This document shows positions 27,419 through 40,300 of a stretch of 64,000 nt of DNA, in pieces. Each line of letters starts with the position of its first letter. The stretch's first letter is position 1. A program made the position numbers and the translations under genes. The notes under the pieces are model-generated. The model worked only from the letters and a program-made list of their open reading frames with translations, searched no databases and was not told the origin of the DNA. Source of the stretch: Acestrorhynchus altus. Taxonomy: Eukaryota > Chordata > Actinopteri > Characiformes > Acestrorhynchidae. The stretch lies in the NCBI GenBank assembly GCA_034509495.1, contig CM067525.1, positions 16,138,978 to 16,202,977 of the forward strand, written 5' to 3'.

Positions 27419-30340
27419 TAACTGGTGTTGTCATTTTTATGAAGCAGGGTGAAAGAATTCCGAATCCTATTCTCATTAGGGAGATAAACACTTGTTTCTG
27501 GAACGCTGCTTTGGGATAAAGTTGAGCAGAACTGAAATAACAAGTGCGCAGGGGCTGCTGAAGGCAATCTGTTGTGACACTTCGCAGTAACGCGCCACTA
27601 GTGACCAATTTAGCCGGCTGTTCGGTTACGGAATGGACTCGCTGACACGACTGTACACTTTTCTGGATTGAACGGCCTTTATTCCTAAACAGAGCCGGGA
27701 GTAAGTGACTGCTACCCCCCTGATGCTTCCCTCAGGCCTATGGGCACTCGCGACTGAGCAACACAGCGCTAAAGAGTTTCCATATGCTGGAGAGATGGAT
27801 TTTCCATGCAGCTTTTGGAATAACGGACACGGATATGTTGGTCGTCTCCAACATGAGAATAGTGAAGATAACCCACTGCCATTCTGAGAGACTCCATGAC
27901 AGTCTGACACTAGCAGGATGAGCCACGGAGCCAACTCCTATTGCTTTTCTCCCAGGCATATTCCGCTTGCAATGGATGCTACCAACACAACAGCATGAGT
28001 CAGAATGGAAAGCACACACGAGGGGACGACCTTGGGACGGCCAGTCCTTCTTTAGTCGAGCTTGAAACATGAATCATTCACGTGTCTCGTGAAGTCAAAC
28101 CTACCGACCATCTGGGATCTTTTTTGACAATGAGCAGTTTGATATCCGGACCTGTCTGGACTCTATACCCAGCATTGTGAAAAACAACCAATGAGAGCAG
28201 GACATACGGGATGAGGAGAAAGCAGAGGATGGAGTTCTACAATATTAACAAGCTGCACATTCTAGTGCTTTCCCTGCTCCTCTATTCGAATGATTGCGTT
28301 CTTGTAGATAGAACAACAAGTATTCAGGAATATAATTACAAAAATGGAATTACATTATGGAACAGGTGTTATTCCCGTATTCTGAACCATAGCTACTTCC
28401 ATAGCTACTGTAAAACAGTGTTACCGTAGCGTTCCCGATTACAAGTTGTGTAACACTGATCTGACGAGGGATAGTCGTGTGCACTAGGAAGAAAGAACCA
28501 TGTTTGAAAAGGAGATCGGTGTAGTTGAAACCAGAACTGGAAGTGGACGATGGCTGAACTTGATGTGGTAGCAGAGGGAACGCCGTGAGCATTCATTTAT
28601 CATCCAATTTTACCAGGAAACAGTTTTCTTTTATCTCATTCATTTCATTAGTTTTTTAATGGAAATTTCAGATAATTACTCCCAAAGGTTTAATCCAGCA
28701 GCTTTACTGAATTTTATACCGCCTGCGGGAGGAAGTGACCCAAGAAACATCCTCAAAACATCCTGGAATTTTGTAATGCATTCTTAATACTGTCCTCATT
28801 TGGATTAGTGAGGTTGAACATTATAGTATTCCTTTCGCTGTTTTGAAAAATTCAAGGAATGCTGCAGTATTTTTTGTGTTTTGGGTGAATTCATGAGGAA
28901 CATTCTCCTATTCTGAGGATTTATTTGCTAACGTTCCAGTATTAGTTTGAGTTTTTATTATTACTTGTGGTGTAAATGGAATTTCCAACCTGGAAGTTGT
29001 AGTTGACGTTTCTTAGAGCACATTGTTTAGAGTCAGATGTGTTTGTAATGTTAAAGAACACTGTATTATAAGATTCTTACACAGGGAATTTTTTAAATGT
29101 TGTGTTTTGGTGGGAATGTTCATGGATATGTATTCCTTGATTGAAATATTCAGTGATATTTTAAACTGGGTATATCCAATATTTTTTCCAAGTGTAGTTG
29201 GAATTCTAAGGAATACTAAAGTATTCGTTGAATTTTAGTTGGAATTGTCAGGAACATTCCAATATTATTTGAACTGTAGTCAGACTTTGCAGGAATGTTA
29301 CAAAATTCTTTTAAGTTTGGTCAGAATTCTCAAAGATTTACAATATCTGTGATTGAATTGTTTCAACCTTTTGGTTGAAATATTTTAGGATATACTAATA
29401 TTTTTTCTGCCATCCATAAAAGAATTTTCAGGAATAGTGCAAAAATCCATTTACCAGTTTCCTGATCAGGGTCTAAGCCTGGTCCTGTCCAGTCAGAATG
29501 CTGCCAGCACTGGACCTAAACCTACCCTGGAAACTGGCACTTCACATTCTGACTGAAATGTTTCGGGAATTCCAGACATTGGAGTTTTTGGGAATTTTGC
29601 ATTAAATTGGCTGTTATATTTGAAATGTTTAGAAATACTCTGATAATCTTTGGCTTTTGGCTGAAACATTTGAAGCTCATCTTTTATTTTCATTATTTCC
29701 ACATTTCTTCTCAGAACAGATGTTCCAAGAGCCTTCAGCTAGATTTGGGCTTCCATTTTGCTCCCAGATTTGCACCTGTATCCTCTTGGAGAAGCAGGAA
29801 ATGTGCCTCTCCCTTCATTCATTCATTCATTCAGTCATCAGCTCGTTCCTCGTGGCTCTTATTCACGAAGACTGCAGAACACAGTGGAGCGACGGCTGTT
29901 CCTCTAATTGGATGATTATTATTCCTTTAGCAGTTTATCAGGAGGACACACGTCCGTGGCTGTTATGTGTCTCTCTCCGAGGGGAACTTCATTAACCCTA
30001 TTCCTCTTAAGCTGGGTGAATATGAGTCGGAAATTATCGGGAATTATGTAGAGCATGCTCTGGAATTCTCAGCTGTCATCCTGCCTGCAGTGGCCAGGTG
30101 TCTTTAGAGCCACACACACATTCAATACCCTGCCTCCGGAATATCGTGTCCCAGCCTCCACTGAAATCCTGGAACGTCAGAGGACACCACGGCTTTAAAA
30201 AGCTTTTATTTATTGATTTTCAGAAAACTCTTATACTCTACTCTTCAAAATACCTCTGTTTGAATGTAGCTCAGTGCAATGCAACCAATCAGAGCTGAGC
30301 TCATCTGCATGACGATCACCATCCTATCAGCACACAGGAG
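27419..30340. other. About 2.9 kb of intron, nothing recognised
   Basis: Apart from a short CATT repeat near 29817-29835 and AT-rich parts (28600-29460) I saw neither repeats nor exon-like segments. Short open frames show no family similarity. Confidence 0.6.
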
Positions 30341-30720
30341 CTCTTTGTGGTTCTATAATTCCAGACTGTAGTTCATCTTTATTCTCCTCCTTTCACCCTG
30401 ATCTTCAGTGATCAGGACCCCACAGGACCACCACAGAGCAGCTATTATGTGGGTGGTGGGTCATTCTCAGCACTGCAGTCACACTGACATGGTGGTGGTG
30501 TGTGAGTGTGTGTTGCTGGTACGAGTGGATCAGACACAGCAGTGCTGCTGGAGTGTTTAAACCCCTCAGTGTTATGCTGGACCGAGAACAGACCACCAAC
30601 CAGAAATGTCCAGCCGACAGCGTCCTGTGAGCAGCGTCCTGTGAGCAGCGTCCTGTGAGCACTGATGAAGGACTAGAGGACGACCAACACAAACTGTGCA
30701 GAAACAGATGAGCTTTGGGT
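30340..30720. mobile_element. Interspersed repeat 'B' copy
   Basis: It contains GGACCACCACAGAGCAGCTA, GGTGGGTCATTCTCAGCACT, GTGTTTAAACCCCTCAGTG and ACCAACCAGAAATGTCCAGC, with a threefold internal CAGCGTCCTGTGAG duplication (about 30618-30660). Confidence 0.7.
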
Positions 30721-30769
30721 TTTGTTCAAAACTTTGAGGGATGTTCTAAACTGCAGTTCTAAACTCTGA

Positions 30770-31464
30770 TCAGGATAAGGTTGTGGGTTTGATACCCCCA
30801 TTTGATATGCCGTCACTGTTGGACCATGAGAAAGGCACTTAACCCTCCCTGCCCCAGTGGCACCACTCTAACCCTGTGGTCTGAGCCCAGCTTTCCAAGG
30901 TCTGACCACAGGGTTGTGGGTTCAATACCCTTGTCTGTTAAGATGCCAGTGTTGGGCTCTTGATCCTCTTTACTCCAGTGGCACCATAGCAAGGCTCACC
31001 CTGTGGTCTGACCCCAGCCATTCAAGCTTAGATCACGGGGTTGTGGGTTCCATACCCTTTTCTGTTCAGATGTCACTGTTGAGCCCAAGAGCAACGCACT
31101 TAACCCTCTCTGCTCCAGCCGCACCACAGCATGACTAAGCCCGCAGCCCGACCCCATTTTTCCAAGCTGTGATCACAGGGTTGTGGGTTCAGTACCCCTT
31201 TCTGTTAAGATGCCGGTGTTGAGCCCTTGAGCAAGGCACTTAACTCTCTGTGGACAGAGAGTTTCTGAGGTGTAAGCAGGTCTTCTGCTGTCTGTTTTCC
31301 TGTGCCTGCTAATCTCTAGGCAGATGGATGCATTTAGGTTTTGTGTATTATTTATAGGCTGCTTTTCTATATTGAAATAAACTTGCACACAAACTTTTAA
31401 GCGAATCGGAGCAGCAGTTTTTAAACGTGCGGTTCCGGTCCATTAATTATGAATAGGGTGTCGA

Positions 31465-31540
<76 letters not shown>

Positions 31541-32380
31541 GAAAGCTAGAGTGTGTGGGAGGGTGATGGTTATAAAATTCACACATACCAAACTCTCGCT
31601 GTGCATTTCTGAGTGCAGACCAGCTGGTGTCAGCCAGGGTATCACTGTCCCCCACACTTTCACACAGTCAGACACACACATACACACATGCACGCGGTGT
31701 TGACGCCACGGAGGACCATCCTGGTTCGCTCCGTCTGCCTCTGTCAGCTTCATCCTCACACCGAATAGTTCTTCAGCACACATCGTCTACGCTTTAAAAA
31801 GAACGGCTCATATTTCAGGCTGGGGGCTTTGATCATATGAGACACCATATGTCATGTAATCGCCATGGTGTCGGTACTGACAGGACACTTTCAGCATTTG
31901 GAAATAGAACCCTGTGTTGTTACTAGGGCTGCACCGGGATGATCATATAGCTGTGGGTAGAACCTTTCACTCTGACCCCAGCTTTCCAAGTTCTGTTCAC
32001 AAGGTTTTAGGTTTGACACTCACGTCTGCTCCACTGTCCCTTTTCTGGGCCCTTGAGCAAGACTCGTAACCTTCTCAGCTCCAGGGGCACCATATAATGA
32101 CTGATCTGATCATGTGGTTGGGGGTTTGACACCCACATCCACCAAGCTTGTCATTGTTTGACCCTGCACCACAAACTTCCACGCTGGGATTGTAGGGTTG
32201 TGGGTTCAAAACCCACACCTACAAAGCAGTTACTGTTGGTCCATTGAGCAAGAAATAGCAAGAGCAACCCTCTCTGCTCCGGGGCGCCATAGCAGGGCTG
32301 ACCCAGTGCTTTGACCCCAGCTTCCTGAGTTCTGATCAGAAGATTGTGGATTCAGTACCCAAATTTATTACAGGGCTGTA
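30770..32380. repeat. Degenerate 110-130 bp repeat with GGTTGTGGGTTCAATACCC
   Basis: Copies near 30780, 30910, 31040, 31170, 31970, 32110, 32200 and 32300 share GGTTGTGGGTTCAATACC, TTGAGCAAGGCACTTAAC and TCTGACCCCAGCTTTCCAAG. The GGTTC-like block resembles a polymerase III B-box, so the unit may stem from a tRNA-type SINE (inference). A (TG)n run (31469-31536) splits the series. Confidence 0.7.
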
Positions 32381-32498
32381 AGACCCTTGAGATTAGATTG
32401 ATCTCAAAACTTGTTTTTGTTGCTGAGAAATGTTCGCCTTAATTGCAGTTTAGTGTCTTGTCCACTAATATCCCCACTCGTGTTTGTGTGTGTTGCAG

Positions 32499-32554
32499 GA
32501 AGGTGTGTTCTTGTTCCGAGCAGCGCTAAGAGGAGATCTCCACTATGAACGCAG
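32499..32554 (+). CDS. sorbs2: sorbs2 exon with the start codon (MNA...)
   Basis: The acceptor is TGTGTGTTGCAG before 32499 and the donor is GCAG followed by gtatgg after 32554. The ATG at 32545-32547 has A at -3 and an in-frame TAA at 32527-32529 just upstream, which supports it as the start. It encodes M-N-A plus one base (phase 1). This matches the short MNT start of mammalian SORBS2 isoforms, which joins either the DSGG exon or the GRDSQ exon. The rest of the exon is 5' UTR. Confidence 0.8.
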
Positions 32555-34092
32555 GTATGGCACCCTCACACCACGGAGTGTTCAATACAGGAGTAATACT
32601 AGGATAGAGGACTGTCCCCCAGGTCTTATTCCAATAGCCCAGGTCTTTGTCCCAGCCTCCTATTTAAACGCAACTTAACGAGTACAGGGCACCACCCCCT
32701 TAAGAATGGACAAAACAAAATAGGCACGGGGGACCCCTGCCTGTCAAACAAACGACACAAGGACCCGCCCTTATTTTGAACAGACCAAATGAGCACGGGG
32801 GAACCCACACCTTCCAAACAAGATGGGGACTCTCTTTCTTTTTGAAGCCCCACCTGTACTAAGGTGGAAAATGAAATGGCAACCCTGCCTGCTTTCGAAA
32901 AGATGAAACAAGAGAAAGGGGGACCCCCCCCCCCTTTGAACAGGTGAATTCCCTCCCTGTCGGCTGAAAGAATCCTCTTGGGCTGAGTTTCTGTAAAATG
33001 ACCTCTACAGACTCCCCGGTTCCTTATTTCTATTTCACAGCAGTTTTAGCAAATTCTACATTATTTCAGCCTAAAGCTCACTGAGAGTCAGTCACTCCAC
33101 TCATTTCCGCCGTGTCTTCGTCCCACCGCTGAGAGAGCGATAGCAGGGCCTGCTGATGCAAACAGCCTCAGTTCATAATGAGCGTTTAAAAGCGCACTGA
33201 TCCCGCCGTGATGCTCGCCGCCTGCCTGAGCCGAATCTGCAGTGAGCAACCGGACCCGGAAACAGTCCATCCCAGCAGCTTCTGTACAAACTCAGCTGTG
33301 TGTGCGGCTCTGCTTTGCATGTGGGAATGATTTGTGATTTATTTTATTGCCACAATAAACAGTATGATGTGTTCATTACTATGGTACCATTATTTATTTA
33401 GCCTTTTTATTTTTAGTTTTTCTATTTGCTTCCATTTTATTAAATGATATGGAAATAAATAAATGTTGGTACTATAATGTATTTATTTATTTTATTGATT
33501 TTATTTATGTAAAATCTATTTCTTAATGTAGTGACATTATATTTATTTTAATAATCAAATTTATTACCATATATAATTAAATAAATAAATGTAACTCCTC
33601 AATTGTTAGAGTAACATATTTATTTATTTATTTATTACATTTGTATTAACATTTTATTACAAATTGTATTTGATTTTTGTTTATTTCATTTGAATGAATG
33701 TATGTATTTTTTATTACTATATATAACCATTTACATATAGATACAATAAAATAAAAAAAATCATTAAATAATACATAAATGTATATTTATATATCACACG
33801 TTTTTTAATTCATTAATTTTCTTTACAGCAGATTCGTTACAGTTTTAATGGCAGTAAATTGATGTGCAAATGCTGATGATAATGCTATGCATGTGCTTTG
33901 CTTCTTGTGTGTGCTTTGCATGTGTGTGTGTGTGTGCGCGCGCTCAACTGCGTATGAACACACACTCCAGATAGCGGAGGACGGGCTCGCAAGAGTGTGT
34001 CGCTGTCTCTGACTCTCTGGCCTATGAAGAGAGTTCAGAGTTACCCCAATCTGTACACGAGTGCTGCAGGTACTAAAGCCAGCGTAGACCTA

Positions 34093-34123
<31 letters not shown>

Positions 34124-34284
34124 TACAGTGAGGTCAGTGGGACGGTTCCGGTTGTAGCTCATGTCCACTGCCAGTCACAGTGTAATTTCTATTATCCTCA
34201 GCTGTGTTATTCTGTTAGCTGCTGTGTTGGATGGTCTGGTCTTGTCTACTTTCATCGCTCTGATGTTTCCTCATAGAGTATTGA

Positions 34285-34361
<77 letters not shown>

Positions 34362-37300
34362 CCTGTTATCTTCACTCAGCTTTGCTATCACTCTTTTCAC
34401 CACACGGCTGAAGGCCCAGATTGAGGGTCCATAAACCTACATCTGTATTCCAGTGTGCACTAGCCAGCGGTCGGCATTTTGGGTCCATCAACTCAAAATC
34501 TGAAACCAGATCAATCTGCATCCAGATCCCTTCATTTGAATAGATCATGAAAAGATCAAAGACATTTACATATTTTGCTCATTAGTTTCATTGACCCCAA
34601 TGACTCCCAACCATCCCTGATTGATCTCAAATAGGCTCTGTTGGTCTTAGACCCATAGGTCCTATTGGTCCTAAATAATTGATTGGTACTAATTGATTTC
34701 AGATATTCCCATTGGTCCCAAATAGCCTCCACTTGTCCTAAGTAGCTTCTGCTGAAACCATTGATCTTAAAAACTCCCACTGGTCCCAGTTTAACCACTG
34801 TTTTGAATGCCCCCATTGGTCTCAAATATCACTTACTAGTCTCAACAACTTCTGTTGGTCCAAAATAGCCTTCATTGGTTTTAAGCACTCCGGCTGACCT
34901 CTCTGTTTGTAAACAGAGGTGACATTTTTGAAGGTGGAGCCTAACTGGTGTCAGAAAGTCACAGTTACCATAGTGGTGTGAAGGTTAGGAAAATGGGAAT
35001 ATGGATCATCTGCGGGCAGCAGATGGCAGGTTGTCCAACACTATTAAGGAAACGTTACAATAAAAGACTAAGCTGATCTGAAATGAGCACTGCAGGGACG
35101 AGAAATCCAGATGATTCCATCGGTCCGTTCTGTCCATTGAAAAGTTTTTAAACATGAACGTCTGTATTTTGCCTCAGTGGTCGTCTTCGTCAATAGTATT
35201 CCATGAAACTGAAGGTCATTTGTTTTTTTGTTCCCACTCTGGCTGCGAAGACGTTTTCCTATATGCTCGCATTGATCCCATATAACCTCCACTAGTCCCA
35301 AATACTCCTTTTCCATTGGTCTAAAACGTTCTCCATCGGTTCCTAAAAAGGACTTATTGATTGTAAATGATTCAGTCCCAGATAAACCCTGTCTCAAATT
35401 CAATTCACTGGTCCAAAACAGTCCCGTTTGTCCCATATAGTCTTGAGTATGGACTCTGCTGGTCCCAATCGCCTCCACAAACTTGAATTGGTCCCCAGAC
35501 ACACTGACACTTGTCTCAGATACTCAAAATGGTCCCAAAATGGTCCCAAACACTCCCACTAGTCCCAGATCTCCTCATTGGTCTTTAGACAGAGTCAGTG
35601 GCTCCAAATACTCCTATAGACCTTTGTATTTTCACTTGGTCTGAAATATCCTCTATTGGTCCCTAAAAGGACTTACTGTTTGCAAATGTTCTCAAATAGC
35701 CTTCAATGGTCTCAAATTTACCCACTTGGTTGCGAGATGCCTATTTTGGTAGCACACACTTGCATTGGTCCCAAATATCATCCAGTGGTCTCAAATACTA
35801 GTGTTGTTCCTGATCCCGAAAAGCATGTATAGGTCCTACATACTACCATTGGTCCCAAATAGCCTACACCAGTCTTAAGTATTTCCACTTGTCCCAGATA
35901 ACCTCCAATATCTTGGTTTATCCTCATTGGTTCTAAATACTCTCCTGGACCTATCTATGGTTTCATTGGTCTGAAATATTAACCATGGAACCACTGTTTG
36001 CAGATGTTCATCTTTGGTCCCGAAAACCCTTTGGTGGTCTCATCAGTCTTGATCAGTCTCAATTAGTCCCAAATACCCTCCATTCCCCTCAAATACTCAG
36101 ACGAGCCCCTAGTATCCTCTATTCATCACAGTTGATCTTTTCTCGTAAGGTATGCTTTGAAGTAGAGGGTTAAGATCCACTTTAAAGGGATGCAAGGATC
36201 TCCCCAGTGGAGTGGCATGCAGGGGCTGGTTTTCCTTGAAGTGGGGGTTAGCAAGCGGCCACTTTCCCGCAGGGATTCCCGTTATACTGAAGGGAAGGCT
36301 CTGACTACGTGAAGCTCTGCCAGAGATATCAGGACTCCACACTTCTTTACAATCTCAAAGTTTTGAAGGACAGCTGGCCTCACTCAGAGAAACAGAACAG
36401 GAACACTTCAAATTTCACTTAACGTCTGTGTAATAGTTCATCTGTTAAAGCACTTACCCTCGTGCCCTGAGTCTTGGCCAGGGTGCGTGCACCAGCCACA
36501 TCCCTTCAGAATTCTCAGGAACAGAATTAGACACATCTCTCACAACACTACAGGCCTACAGGTTCAGACCTACAGCTTCAGACCTACAGGTTCAGACCTA
36601 CAGGTTCAGGCCTACAGGTTCAGGCCTACAGGTTCATTCCTACAGGTTCAGACCTACAGGTTCATTCCTACAGGTTCAGGCCTACAGGTTCATTCCTACA
36701 GGTTCAGACCTGCAGGTTCAGACCTACAGCTTCAGACCTACAGGTTCAGTGTATGATGTGCTTTCAGACTTGCACCCACAAACTTGGTAGCAGATGTCTC
36801 ACTTCTCCGGGAAGATGCAGGACTCTCCCTGATGTCGTTTCCAACTGAATTCAATCCCAGTTTAAATGCCAAAGGAGCATTTGTGGACGTTCTCAACCTG
36901 CCTGCAGAATCCCAATGAGCAGTGAGAGGGGGAGGGGCTAATGACATCACGGACCTCGATATTGGGTCAAACTTCAGAATAAAAGTCCTGAGAAGGAATA
37001 ATAGTGATACATACATACATAACAAATGATAATGAATATTAATATTATATTTTTTATATTATTATTTGGACCACTGTCAAATATTTTGATCAGCGTATTA
37101 TTGTAAACATCCTTGTCAATTTATTCTATACAAATAATTCCTTTTTTTTTTTTTTTTTTTTTTGCATTTTCAGCTCCAACAGGACTAAAAACAAACCTTT
37201 AGAGACAAATAGATTTTTGAAAATATGGTGTATTTCTCAAATTATCTTCATTTTCACATCTCATTTGAGGAGCCTAGGATCTTCTGAAAATAACTGTACC

Positions 37301-40300
37301 TGCTAATTGTGACTAATGTTTTGACATCAAACTATGAAAGCATCCCACAGAACTCTAGTCTGGTCAGATCCTCCAGTGTGGGACAGAAGCAGAGCCGTAT
37401 TCAGGATGTTATTCCGATTCATTAGTGAGGTATAAACCAGGTGACACCATCGCTCTGGTCAACTAAGCCTCCTCGCTGGCTGAGGACATGTTTAGACGTT
37501 ACTTAACCGTTGTTTAGACGTCGTTCTGACAGCAACACTTGTGAATGTCCATCGAGTGATGTGGGTTTGACCCTCATTAGGGGAAAGTGGTCCCACTGGA
37601 ATGACAGAAATGGTTTTAAGTCAGTGTAGAGCTGATGGAAGGCACTCAGACATCATTCTCTCACTCTGTTCTTCTTGTTCTCTGCCTTTTCTGTCCTCCT
37701 GTAGGACATAGAGTAGCTGCAAGATTCCACGTCTGCATCATTTGTCTTTGTCCTTTGTCATCCTGTGTGTTTTCTTCTATTCGTGTCTCGATGTCCTGTT
37801 GAATAGTTTCTCAATTAGTGTTAAATAGGAACATATCAGTGCGTCAGTGCTTTTTTTTAAAGTTGTTTACAGTCGTTTTATGAAACAGGAGCCATAAAAA
37901 TATGTTCGTCTTTTATAAATAACGTTTCTGTTATTATTTTTAATCAGACACAGGAACCGTACTCACAGTAACTGCTGAGACCCAGCACTGCTGATCAGTT
38001 TACATGCAGTCGGGTCAAATTATGAGGAAGAGTGTAGACCGAGGACCAGAGTACCACACTCTGGTAAAGAGTACATGCTCTGAAATGTAATTAGTGAGCT
38101 GAAATCCAGCTCTCATTACACCTACCTGACACTCTTACCCGGAGTGTTGCCCAAGGACTCTTATTATGGGTCTTGCTGGTGGTGTTATCTGTTGCACCAC
38201 ACCAACCACATCAGTATCTGTAAATTAGATCAGATTTACATGTTTACGTGACCACTCGATCAGTCAGATAAGTGCAGGAATCTGATCAAGTGAATATGTG
38301 TAAATGTAATTAACAGTGTAAAAACACATATAAAATACAATTCCTCGGTATTTCGTGTGACAGGGTGGTGGAGTTGGCCTGTCGAAGCATCAAACAATGT
38401 CAAAGAATGTCAGAACGTTCCTTTTTGGTCGTTTCTTCTTTATTTATAGACAAAAACAAGAAGCATTTAAAGCTCCACAAACACTTTGGCCCAGTTTTGT
38501 GCTTAATGCGTCTGGAACGTCATGGACGCAAACGGCACCTGTTCTGTAGAACGACTCCTCTCCTGCTGACAGAAGGTGACGTTAATGTATGTTCTGTATT
38601 TCCAGGTAGTGAAGCTCACTCTGCAGACTCCGGTAAGTCTGACCACTCGTCTGCGGCCGGCTTAGGTTTTAGGAATCGGAGGGGTCAGTGTGTGTCGGCG
38701 TGGATGCCGGTCTGCTTTTGTAAATGTGCGTGTTTGTGTTTGTGTAGATGGCTGGCGGTCTCGCAGTGTCAATGAGGGACTGAGGAACGGTGACGCGAGC
38801 AGCTCCTCTCTGGCAGCGAAAGGCTTCCGCAGCGTCCGGCCCAACCTGCAGGACAAGAAATCCCCTGTCCTGGTAAAGTACATCTGTCCTACATCCTGCA
38901 AACGCGCTGTGTAATAAGGAGTAATGAGTGTCTTAGCCAAACTGCACTCGAACGCCTGTTTATACCTGGTGATTACATCCAGCCTTATCACAGCGCAACA
39001 CACACCAACACACCACCACCATGTCAGCGTGACTGCGGTGCTGAGAATGAGCCACCACCCACATCATAGCTGCTCTGTGGTGGTCCTGTGGGGTCCTGAG
39101 CATTGAAGATCTACAAAGAGCTCATAATGTTGTGGTCCATCGATGTGTTCCTTTATTACATCTGTTGTATGACTGTATATACTTTTAATACAATGTTATT
39201 GTATTGGTTTGTTCATAGTTCAAACAGTGTGACAGTATCTCATTCCTCCAAATGTGCCGTGAAGAGAGTGAGCAGCACACCCTCTTAAATGACTGTTGTT
39301 TGTGTTCACAGATCACTCTTTTATAATTCATTTAGGGGGGGACTGTTGTGGAAACACCACGGGACGATTGTTTTCATTACAAGCGTTCCATTCTTGCGTA
39401 AAGCCTTGCTGCTACGTGTACAGATCGGTAACAACATCAGTAAGCCCATCATAATACTCCGAAAAGCCACCAAGCTTTGTCCGTTAAGCATGGTGGAGGT
39501 AGCACTAGAGTGTGGGCACTGGTCATGCTCAAATCACCTTACCTTGTTTTTCTCTCTTCAGGACAGTTTGTCTCCTGACTAACGTTTCCTGACCGGCTCC
39601 CTTATGTGTCAATCAGGTCCCCCTCGCGCCCCCTAGGAGAGAGAGCTATCACATGACCCCTAACCCTCCCTCTTACAGTTCCCTGCCAATGCTGTCTGAA
39701 CCCTCCCTCGTTGCTTCTGGTTCAAACACCATGAGATCCAGCTCCTCCTCCTCCTACTCCTACTCTAAGACCACACGTACCGCCAACACGTCTTCCACAG
39801 GCCGCTCGCAGCAGACTAACGCTAACGCCAACAGTTTTATCACACAACTCCTGGAACGCAAGGTCTCATCTCTCAAACTAACTAGTGACGTAGGTGCTAA
39901 AGTGGCCAGTGCTGATTGTGCTACAGTTAACCCTGCCGTGTCTGTTGCTAACATCACAAACACTGTGAAATCTGACCCCCAGCCTGCGAAGGTGGACCCA
40001 AACAAGACTACAGCCGCTCCGCCCCCTTCCCCACCACCACGCCGCGATCCCACCCCAGCCACTACTACACACACAGCCTCTCTCTCCATCCAGATAGGAC
40101 CAAAAGGCTCAGAACCAGCACAGGCTGAATCTGTACCTCAGTCTGGACCGAGACCCGATGACCAGGACCTGCTGTCGAGTCCCGTAGTACCTCCGAGACC
40201 ATCGGCTGATGTCCTGGTACTGCAGTTGTGTAGTGAACTGTGCACTGTTTACCTGATTGATTGTTTTCCTTTATCTGATTTTATCAACAGACTCCTGCCA

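Noticed and set aside
32690..32850. Minus-strand open frame with repeated RQGSPVPI-like peptide
   Set aside because: It results from short GCACGGGGGACCC repeats in an intron; nothing supports expression.
35068..35502. 144-codon minus-strand open frame
   Set aside because: It overlaps the degenerate TTGGTCCCAAATA repeat and has no similarity to a known family.
39563..39582. Acceptor-like site TTTTCTCTCTTCAG with an in-frame start of an exon
   Set aside because: In the required phase it hits TAA after six codons; the acceptor at 39616 gives a long open frame instead.
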